Below, in pieces: positions 24,526 through 33,600 of a stretch of 51,673 nucleotides of DNA. The notes beneath the pieces were generated by a model. The model worked only from the letters and a program-made list of their open reading frames with translations. It searched no databases and was not told the DNA's origin. The DNA is from Defluviitaleaceae bacterium (GTDB lineage Bacteria > Bacillota > Clostridia > Lachnospirales > WQUN01). A program made the translations under genes and the position numbers. The stretch lies in the NCBI GenBank assembly GCA_009781755.1, contig WQVD01000019.1, positions 1 through 51,673 of the forward strand, in the 5' to 3' direction. The number at the start of each line of letters is the position of its first letter. The first letter of the stretch is position 1.

Positions 24526-24780
24526 CTAGGCGTCGGTTACCTCAAAGGCGAGGCAATAATCTGTGATGTGCGGATAATCGTCCAAGAAAAGCTCCATCGC
24601 TTCATACATATTTTTTTGCACCTCGCGCAGAGTTTCGCCTTGGGTGGTGCAGCCGCCGCCAGGGATGTCAAGCGATGCCCAAAATCCGCCTTCCTCGGCG
24701 GGGGTGATACGTACTTTAAGCACATGCGCCACGCGGTTTTCCGTACCATAGCGATAATCAATTGCCAATGCACCTGCCAT
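24526..24780 (-). CDS. hicB: HicB-type antitoxin, short form
   Basis: 84 residues. Degenerate RNase H-like HicB fold: VRITPAEEGGFWASLDIPG, GCTTQGETLREV and NMYEAMELFLDD. The C-terminal DNA-binding domain of full-length HicB (ribbon-helix-helix or HTH, total ~130 residues) is missing, so autoregulation of the pair may be weak or absent. ATG is preceded by GGAGGACGAT. It begins 24 bases after the cysS stop; antitoxin-first order is one of the two known arrangements. Confidence 0.85.
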   Translation of the reverse strand: MAGALAIDYRYGTENRVAHVLKVRITPAEEGGFWASLDIPGGGCTTQGETLREVQKNMYEAMELFLDDYPHITDYCLAFEVTDA

Positions 24781-24804
24781 ATCGTCCTCCTACAACTTAC
24801 AAAA

Positions 24805-26382
24805 TTATGCGCGCTTCCACCGGACGCCGTCGGGTGTGTCTTCTAATAAAATACCCTGATTAGCCAATTCATCACGTATTTTGTCAGCTAATGCGAAATT
24901 TTTATTTTTTCGAGCTTTTTGTCGCTCAGCGATTTGAATACTTATTTCTTGTTCGTCGGGAAAAATTTTCATTGTCGGTATTTGTGAATATAAAAATTGC
25001 GTTGATTTAATTGCACTATGATCATTTTGTATATAATCACTTGGATTAGACGTGGCAATAGTTTGCGTGAATGATGCTATTAAATCGATTCCAATTAATG
25101 AACACATTTGGGACAATTGTTCTCTTAGTTTATGCAATGCAAGTATGTCGATTTCATCATTCGGTATAATTATTTTATTCGCAAATTTAACCCATTCAAA
25201 AATACATGAAATAGCGTCAGCGGTGTTAACGTCATCATTCATTGCGTTTATATATTTATGCAAGTATTTTTCGCCTTCATTAACAATAGATATATGATGT
25301 TTTTCAAGAATTTTGTGATCCATAAATTTACTTGCAAGTCGTGCATAGCAATTCCGTATCCGCTTCAACCCCCGTGCGGCGGCGGTTAACATCGTGTCGC
25401 CAAACTCCATGGGCATCCGATAATGTGCGCTCAACAGGTAGAAGCGAATCACGTCGTAATCGAATCGTTTTGCAACCTGCCGCAGCGTTTGAAAATTGCC
25501 TTGCGATTTGGACATCTTTTTGTGGTTAACGGTGAGCAAACCGCAATGCATCCAATATTTGGACAGTGCATCGCAGTCGCAGGCGGCTTCGGACTGGGCG
25601 ATTTCGTTTTCGTGGTGGGGGAAGATGAGGTCCGCCGAGCCGCCGTGGATATCAATGGCGTTGCCCAAGTATTTTTTGATCATGGCGGAGCATTCAATGT
25701 GCCAACCGGGGCGGCCCGGGCCCCACGGGCTATCCCACGCGGGCTCGCCGGGTTTGGCGGGTTTCCACAGGATGAAGTCGGCGGGCGATTTTTTGTCACC
25801 GTCCACTTCGATGCGTGCACCGGCTTGCAAGTCTTCAATTTTTTTGCGCGATAATTTACCGTAGTTGGTTGTGCGGGTGACATCAAAAAAAACCGATTTG
25901 CTGCGTTGGGGGGCGCAACCGTCGGTTGTTGGCGGCGAAGGCTCCGCGTCGTCGTTGGCGACGATGTACGCGGCTTCGCGGTTTATGAGCGTGGAAATCA
26001 TTTCAATGATAGCGGGGATTTCGTGCGTAGCGCGGGGGTTGGCGGTGGCGGGTTGGACGTTCAAATTGGCCAAGTCCTCCAGCGTGCGGGCGATGTATTT
26101 CTCCGCCAACGCTTCTACGGTCGTGCCCTCCTCGGCGGCGCGGGTGATCATTTTGTCGTCAATATCGGTGAAATTTTGTACGAACTGCACATCGTAACCC
26201 AAGTGCGTCAAATACCGCCGCACCGTATCAAACACCACATAAAATCGCGCGTTGCCCATGTGGATGTCGTTATACACAGTCTGCCCGCAGGTATACATCT
26301 TGACGGTGCGCGGCGAATCGGACGAAATGGGCTCGAAAAATTCCTTTTTGCGGGTCAGGGTGTTGTAAATATCCAAAGACAT
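24805..26382 (-). CDS. cysS: Cysteinyl-tRNA synthetase
   Basis: 525 residues, class Ia synthetase. The HIGH-like motif reads HMGN (in YNDIHMGNARFYVV) and the KMSKS motif is intact (KKMSKSQGN). Zinc ligands are visible: Cys in YTCGQTVYN, Cys in WHIECSAM, and His in FPHHENEIAQSEA. The stretch covering the C-terminal third (about 24,850-25,330) is clearly more AT-rich than its neighbours. The insert after AYIVANDDAEPS is longer than usual. Follows ispF by 29 bases. Confidence 0.95.
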   Translation of the reverse strand: MSLDIYNTLTRKKEFFEPISSDSPRTVKMYTCGQTVYNDIHMGNARFYVVFDTVRRYLTHLGYDVQFVQNFTDIDDKMITRAAEEGTTVEALAEKYIARTLEDLANLNVQPATANPRATHEIPAIIEMISTLINREAAYIVANDDAEPSPPTTDGCAPQRSKSVFFDVTRTTNYGKLSRKKIEDLQAGARIEVDGDKKSPADFILWKPAKPGEPAWDSPWGPGRPGWHIECSAMIKKYLGNAIDIHGGSADLIFPHHENEIAQSEAACDCDALSKYWMHCGLLTVNHKKMSKSQGNFQTLRQVAKRFDYDVIRFYLLSAHYRMPMEFGDTMLTAAARGLKRIRNCYARLASKFMDHKILEKHHISIVNEGEKYLHKYINAMNDDVNTADAISCIFEWVKFANKIIIPNDEIDILALHKLREQLSQMCSLIGIDLIASFTQTIATSNPSDYIQNDHSAIKSTQFLYSQIPTMKIFPDEQEISIQIAERQKARKNKNFALADKIRDELANQGILLEDTPDGVRWKRA

Positions 26383-26411
26383 GTGGTTCCGCCTCTCAAA
26401 TATGCAATGTG

Positions 26412-26900
26412 TTACTTCGTTTTATGGAGCAGGCAAATAGCTTGCGCGGCAATCCCTTCCCCCGCGCCGGTGAATCCCAATCCTTCTTCCGTGGTGAATT
26501 TGATATTCACACGGTCGGGGTCGATTTGTAATGCCCGGGCAATGTTGACGGTCATTTCTTCACGGTAGGTTGCCAGCTTGGGCGCTTGGGTTATGACCGT
26601 TGCGTCGATATTGCTTATTTGATAGTAATGCTTGAACAGGAGAAAGGCGGTGGCTTCCATAAGCGCGATGCTGGAAGCACCCGCAAATGCTGCGTCCGTA
26701 TCGGGGAAATGTTGGCCAATATCACCCAGCCCCGCCGCGCCCAATAGCGCATCCATGACCGCATGACACAGCACATCCGCGTCGGAGTGCCCCAACAGCC
26801 CGTGCGTATGCGGCACGGTAACACCACCTAGCACCAGTGCGCGGCTTTTAACTAAACGATGCACATCGTAGCCTTGCCCAATACGTATGTTTTCTTTCAT
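26412..26900 (-). CDS. ispF: 2-C-methyl-D-erythritol 2,4-cyclodiphosphate synthase
   Basis: 162 residues, full length. Fifth enzyme of the MEP isoprenoid pathway. Zinc site in GYDVHRL (D12, H14), [18 protein letters not shown] and FPDTD; C-terminal [20 protein letters not shown] is the nucleotide-binding end. ATG 26900 chosen for GAGGC upstream; the frame extends 11 codons further without support. First gene of the minus-strand run. Confidence 0.95.
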   Translation of the reverse strand: MKENIRIGQGYDVHRLVKSRALVLGGVTVPHTHGLLGHSDADVLCHAVMDALLGAAGLGDIGQHFPDTDAAFAGASSIALMEATAFLLFKHYYQISNIDATVITQAPKLATYREEMTVNIARALQIDPDRVNIKFTTEEGLGFTGAGEGIAAQAICLLHKTK

Positions 26901-26932
26901 ACATGCCGCCTCGTTTCCGCAGAATGAGCGCA

Positions 26933-26965
26933 ATTATACCGCACGCAGGCGGGTTGTGCTATACT
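26933..26965. promoter_or_regulatory. Divergent -10 elements for ispF and trmL
   Basis: Minus strand: TATAAT (26938-26933) about 33 bases before ispF. Plus strand: extended -10 TGCTATACT ending at 26965, placing the expected start within a base or two of the trmL ATG at 26973. Neither has a good -35. The trmL transcript may therefore be leaderless. Confidence 0.45.
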
Positions 26966-26972
26966 GCGCGCC

Positions 26973-27431
26973 ATGAATGTCGTGTTGCATCAACCATTAA
27001 TCCCCCACAATACGGGAGCTGTCGGGCGCACTTGCTTGGTTACGGGTGCGCAATTGCACCTTATACATCCGCTGGGTTTTTCGCTGGACGAGAAGCACTT
27101 GAAGCGCTGTGGTTTGGATTATTGGCGCAAACTCAACGTGCGCGAATACGACGACTTCGCGCATTTTTTGCGTGTGACGGGTGCGCAGCGGTTCTTCTTG
27201 GTAGAGACGGGCGGCACAAAAAACCACACCCAACCCCAATACCAACCCGGCGATTACTTTATCTTCGGGTCGGAAACCGTAGGCCTGCCTGCCAACATTT
27301 TGGCGCAAAATGACGATAAAATCATCACCCTGCCGATGATCCCCGGCGAACGGTCGCTCAATTTGTCCGTCACCGTGGGCATCGTATTGTATGAAGCCTT
27401 GCGTCAAACAGGTTTCGCGCTTATAGATTAA
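26973..27431 (+). CDS. trmL: tRNA (cytidine/uridine-34-2'-O)-methyltransferase
   Basis: 152 residues, SPOUT family with the trefoil knot. Methylates the wobble ribose of tRNA-Leu. Motifs: N-terminal LHQPLIPHNTGAVGRTC, knot motifs FGSETVGLP and LPMIPGERSLNLSVTVGIVLYE. Its promoter element nearly abuts the start codon. No ribosome binding site is seen upstream. Confidence 0.94.
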   Translation: MNVVLHQPLIPHNTGAVGRTCLVTGAQLHLIHPLGFSLDEKHLKRCGLDYWRKLNVREYDDFAHFLRVTGAQRFFLVETGGTKNHTQPQYQPGDYFIFGSETVGLPANILAQNDDKIITLPMIPGERSLNLSVTVGIVLYEALRQTGFALID

Positions 27432-27445
27432 GAAAATAGCAAGGC

Positions 27446-27474
27446 TTTACATATTCTCAAGGATTGTATATGAT
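27446..27474 (+). promoter_or_regulatory. Sigma-A promoter of the giant adhesin
   Basis: TTTACA at 27446-27451, 17-base spacer, TATGAT at 27469-27474. The same -35, spacer length and -10 recur at 35157-35185 before the small Cys-rich peptide gene. Confidence 0.75.
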
Positions 27475-27480
27475 ATGTCA

Positions 27481-27662
27481 CAGTAGGAATTACATATAAG
27501 CAACACCACAGCACGGCAATCCCTTGGGCAAGACAACGGACACCACAGTCCGGGGTTTTTATGTGCTTATTTTTACCAATTACATAATCGTTGTATAAAT
27601 TGAAAGCGGACTTGCCGTTGCGGTTTTTGCCGCCATTTTACAGCGATAAAAGGAGAATATAC
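27481..27662 (+). promoter_or_regulatory. ~180-base leader with attenuator-like hairpin
   Basis: The hairpin CGGAC-ACCACA-GTCCG followed by GGGG and TTTTT (27537-27560) looks like an early terminator within the leader. About 100 bases of AT-rich sequence follow before the RBS AAAGGAG. The stem is short (5 bp), so termination may be partial. Confidence 0.4.
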
Positions 27663-30600
27663 ATGAAAGCAACAACAAGCACCGGATTGAAAAAGAAGGT
27701 TGCGCTTATTCTCGCCTTTGTGATGATGACGGCGACCTTAGGCTTTTTCGCATGGGGGTACGAAGAACCGGAGGCACCTACATATCCTTCGTCCAGCACC
27801 ACATCGCCGGGTGCGATTGAAATTGCCATAGAGGCACACGGCACCCCCGGTTCTGGGCAATACAACCTGGCCAACTTCCTCACCGGGGTGCAAATCCGCG
27901 ATGACGAAGGCTTGTTGATGGAAGAAGGGCATACCTTGGAATTGGGGCGCGCTTACTCTTTTGCGATCACTTTCGCGTCCAATATTGGCCCGGGGGGATT
28001 GTTTGAATATTTTAATGACCCCGCCGATTTGTCCCATCCGTGGACAGGGTATTTGATATACCGATTGCCGCAAGAAATGGAGCCTTCTTCGCCCATACAC
28101 GGGTCAATTGTATCCACAGATGAAACCATTGGCACATACACCGTAAATACCGACGGTTATTTATTCTTGCAATTGGCGGTGTTGGAAAGCGGCACGCAAA
28201 CCGCGCACGTGACTTTCACCATTCACTTGGAAATGCAATTGAATGTAGACGTGCAAGGCGGCACGCGCTTCTTTGATTTAAACTTCGGCGGCGGAATCAC
28301 GATGGGCTTTTTAATAACCAACCCGGAATACATGTTCACATGGATGCACATGTCACTGGATAGCACCTTTTTCGAGCCGCGTGTCGCTGGCAACGAAATT
28401 GTGCGGTACACCGTAATCATCGGAGCCACCGGTTCCCACGAAGAAGATTCGCCCGTGTTGGACGATGTTGTTTTTCATGGATTTCCCACATGGCGGTCGG
28501 TGCCGGTGACATTGCCCACGGCTTTGGAATTTCCAGCACAATTGCGCACCAATACGCAGGTACAACCGCGCACGGCGTTTGATAATTTTTATTTTTCCAT
28601 TTTGGATGCGGATGAAGTTGTACGTGTAGCGCGTACACCCGTGCCCGCATCGGCCATCACATGGCACACCACCGATACCCGCACAGATATTTATATCCCC
28701 CCCGCAGTACCGGGCGGCGAACCCATTGCAGCAACCCCCATCATTGACCGCGATAATTTCACTATTGATTTTGGTTTAATGGGCATAACAGTGGCACACG
28801 GCGAACAAATAATTTTGACCTATGAAATTGATGTGCCGTATGTGGTGTATGCCATACGCAATTTTGATGTTGGCATGGTGCAAAACAATACAAACTCACT
28901 AACCGGCCACCATGCATTGCGGCATCCCAACAGATACCGAATGATTCACGACTTCTATGCAGATATCCAAAGCGCAACCGCAACACGTTTTACATCAACA
29001 CGTGAAATTAATTTCATCAACACTGCGCGTGACGCTTTTTTGAACATTCAAACACGTAATCTACGCACAAGCGATACTTATGTACCTTGGACAATATCCC
29101 TTGGCCAGACCACTACCGGTCCGCACGGTATGATGCAGCCACATGGAACATCTTCGCATGTGACAATCAATGGGCTTCCTGTGAATATAACGTTGGGAAC
29201 CGACCGCATTAACAGCGGCACGGGTGCAGCTACTGCTGGCATTGTTTTCCCGCCGTTGGATGAAATAGAAGTGCAAATTAATTCTCGACTAGGCAATTTT
29301 GGTGCAACAACGCCTAGTGTTTACAATCTTTCGCACCCTATGTTTAACGTGCAGCTAGGCACGCACAACGTTTCCGGCAGTGCCGCAAATGTAGATAACG
29401 TGTTGTTATTCAACATTCCGGCGGATTATTACGGCTTAGACATTACCAACGTAAGCATAATTTTACGTACCCCCATGTCTCCACAAATGAGCGATCCCGA
29501 TTGGTTTAGTCGCAATTTTCAATTGGCGGTGGGTTATGGGCGGGAAGTTTCGCTTACACCCGGCAGTGCGGAATATGATTACGCACGTCGTACATTCGCC
29601 ACAGCCGCGTTAGCCAGCCCCGGTGAATTTTGGTTCCGTGCGGTTACTTCTCGTTTTATTCCGGCAACGGTACCCGCAGAAGAGCGATTTGCACAAACGT
29701 ACTTAGGTACACCCATCACTTGGCGCGTAAGCATAGGCAATTTATCTGGCCAACGTATAAATAACCGCACTTTTGTTGAAGAGTGGGATGCACGATTGGC
29801 ATCGGATTTCCCGCCGTTGACGGGTGATGCGATGTTAATGAATCAAATCCCACACGGTATCGGCGCCAGTACAGATGGCACAATCATTGTAAGCTCTTCA
29901 CCGCTTCATGGAATTGGCGGAGCAGCCATCGCTAACGATACGATATCGTTTTTAATGCTTGGGCCGGATAATGTTAATCCTGCTGCTAATGCACTTTTCA
30001 TGGAAAACCGGATAAGAGAGCCTTTTACGGCACAAGAATTAATGGATTTATATTGGATATGTACTGAAACGGGCAATCGCGTTTACGCATTGGTGGTAAA
30101 TAAAAACGAACACAACTTTGTATTCACCATACCTCCGGCCAATGTAATTATGCCAGGCACCAATGAACCCTTTGGTTACATCTATCATGTATCTTTTGCA
30201 TATTCGACATCAACGCAGCGTCATGGACGTGACATTGATTGGGATGCTTTGTTTGTAAACACCATCCGTGAAAATTACATTGGGTATGCCGGTGATATAT
30301 TAACTTCAATGGCGGGAATCGTGCGCCCACGTACCGACCTTTTGGAATTATACCAAAGCTCAGTACGCGCCGCGCAAAACAGGGTTGGACATGCCCCCGT
30401 GCATGATTATGAAATCGCTTATACCCTATTCACAGAAATGCCCGGGGCATTGTATGGCTCGCGTGTGACACTGGGGTTGGAATTACCGTTTTTAGAAGGT
30501 TCATTTGCTAACGATAATGATGCGGTTCAAGCGCGGAATGATATGTTTAACCGTTATTTTAACGTAACGCATCCTGCGTATGTTGGATTCATGCGTATTT

Positions 30601-33600
30601 TACTTTATCGCGAACACCCCGACGGTACACGTCATTTTTATCAGGCATTAAGGCCGGGTGATGATTTTACAACCACTGTATCCGGCGATGCCAATACCGC
30701 GATGGTGCATATTTTATTTGGCAATGTTGACGATATGTCCATTGTGCAAGCCGATGGTATCGAGCGCTGGACATTAGAGCAGGCGGGTGCATCGACAGGC
30801 CACGCATGGCAATTTTACGAAGACTTTTCTGTTCGTATAGAGTTTGTATTGCCCATCAATGGCAACCGATTGGACCATTTGCGGGAATCGCGTGGCGAAA
30901 TAACTGCGCGCGTCCACAAATGGCAATACTTACACTCAATAACGGGGATGCAACAAAATGGATCACGATTTGAAACTACTCGCTGGCAGGTGTTTTCTTA
31001 TGGTGTCAGCGATGGTGCGGTGCCCTATCGTTTTGACATGGTGGCAGAAATTAATCCTATTACCAGGCCCAATGATAATGGCATTGGCACTTTGCCCGGA
31101 TATACGAATCGGGGAACGCCTTTATTTATGCGCCCAGAAGTGGACCAGGGACAACCAAGCCATCCGCCCATTTTTGAAGTTGAATTTGACTCTCGATTGG
31201 AATTGGTTCCGGGGTCGCTGGTGGTTATATCGCGTGATACAGGGATTGTGCCGAATGCTATATTACCCGGACAAATATTCCCAGTAATTAGCAATCAATT
31301 TTTTGGCCCGTATCATTTGGACGGCACACAATGGGACAATCTCGTTGATGTAGGTGCTGTCACCAGTACAATTTCATTCGATCTTTCCCAACTAAACCAA
31401 ATCAACGGCCTGAATAATCATGATCATGCATGGCCGCTTAGCGTGAATCCCATGTCCAGCGTCATAACGCGCAACTTGTGGAACGGTATGCATGGTGGCT
31501 TAGTTGTTACCGACCAATTAGAAAACCCCGATTGGTTTATGAAAACAGGAAGCGTCAACGATTCCGTTGAAACGACGGTAACCATGACAAACAATGAAGA
31601 AGTAACTTTTTCACGAGATGTATCAAACCACATAACCATCCATTACCAATTACAATTGCGTCCGGAATATCGAAGTGACGAGGATTTAAGCTTTCCGGTA
31701 GAAACACGCATGCAATCATCCATGGAAGGCACACACACAAATAATTATGGATTTGTAAGAGAACTTAATTTATTCGACAGAGAGGCAATGAGCGAATTTG
31801 AGCAACGAAATTTAAATAGAGTTTTTATCTCCCGTAATGATGCAGTTTTTGTTAATTCCATCACGCTCGCCTACAACTTTCGTCCGTTGCAAAAAAACAT
31901 TGAAGTTATCGATAATACAGACAATGTGCTTACGACGATTCATGTTAACACCGGCGCGCATACGTTGTTGCCTGCGGATGCATACAATCCGTTGATACGT
32001 GTGGTTGACACGATGTTGTTCTTGACGCCTGACATGGACACGATGCGCCTGTATGTGGGCTCGTTGACGGAAGCGGGTGTGATGAATTGGCAGCTGCTGG
32101 ATCGCAACAGTGACCCCCGATTTAACGCAAGCTTGACCCCCGGGCCACATACCCCTTGGAGCATTTTAGACTTTGGCGTGAATTTGGCGGGCGAGCATGT
32201 CTTGCACTTTATTGTTCCCGATGGTACGCCTATACGTATTATGTATGAATCTATGATTAATGCACCTGCGGGTTCGACCGTTAATGTGCGCAACTCGGTT
32301 AGCTTGTATGGTTTGGGCTTTGAAACTTGGGACGATGTGATTGGACATGAAGTGCGCGGCTTGGGCATTGTGGGTGCGGTTGATTCGCATCCGCTGGCGA
32401 TTACCAAGCGTGCGTCGCACAACCCGGCGATTTTATTGCCCGGAGCGGAGTTTCATTTGTATATCCACGTCACGCAATTTCATGCACTGCACAACCAATA
32501 TGCGGGAGACGGAATGGGTGCGGGTGTACGTTATCGTGACATTGGTGGACAGCGTTTCTTCTTCGCACAAGAAGGGATAACGGATGCGAATGGGCAATTG
32601 GTATTTGACCATTTGAATATCCTGCCCCGTGCGCCACTGGTGTATTTATTAGTAGAAGTTGACGCACCCGCGGGGTATATCCTGCCCACGGGAAGCGATG
32701 CATACACCTTTTTGACTTTTAGCCAATCATTGACGCAATCGCAAATAAACGAAACACAAGCATTGCTGCGCGGAGATGTTGATGATGTAATTATTGGCCG
32801 CTTGCCGTTGGTGGGCACGTTGACGCTGGAAAATGACATCAGGCCTACGCCCAGTATTGAAATACGTAAACATGTAAATCGCGAGGTGTTTATCCCCGGC
32901 GAAACGGTGCGTTATACGCTGGAAGTAATTAACGACGGATTCGAGCATTTATTTGATGTGGTCGTAACCGACCCGCTTGATACGATGCTTATTTTGCCGC
33001 GCGATTTTGTGCATAGTGCCAATGCGCCCGGTACTACGCAAAACTTTGATAATCACACCTTGACGGCGACGATACCGTCGTTGCCCATCGGTGCGATGGT
33101 AACATTTACTTTCTATGTAACGATAAATGAAGACGCTGCCATTGGTATGTATATTCCCAATACGGCAAATGTTTCGGCTGTTGCCAATGAGGGTATTTTG
33201 GCGGATTATGCGAGCGTGTCCATTTTGGTGGAATCCGCGCCGCAGCCGATTATTGACATCACCAAATCTGCATCGCCCGAAGGCGTCGCCGCTAGCGGTA
33301 TCGTGCGTTACACCTTGCGAGTGCAAAATCGGGGCAATCGCCCGCTAAGCAACGTGCGTGTGGTGGATAACTTGCCCGCGCAATTCACCCAAGCGGCTAT
33401 TGTGTCCATGACGTTGGATGCATTGGACGGTGCGCCTGTAACCCCGGCATCTGGCGGATTAACCGGTACGACTTTGGACATGACGTTTGATGCATTGCCG
33501 TTGGATGGCGTGATTTTCATTGTGCTGGATGCGACGTTGGGCAGCCAAGTGGCCATCGGTACGGAAATTGAAAATACCGCCACGGCATCCGCTGTATATG

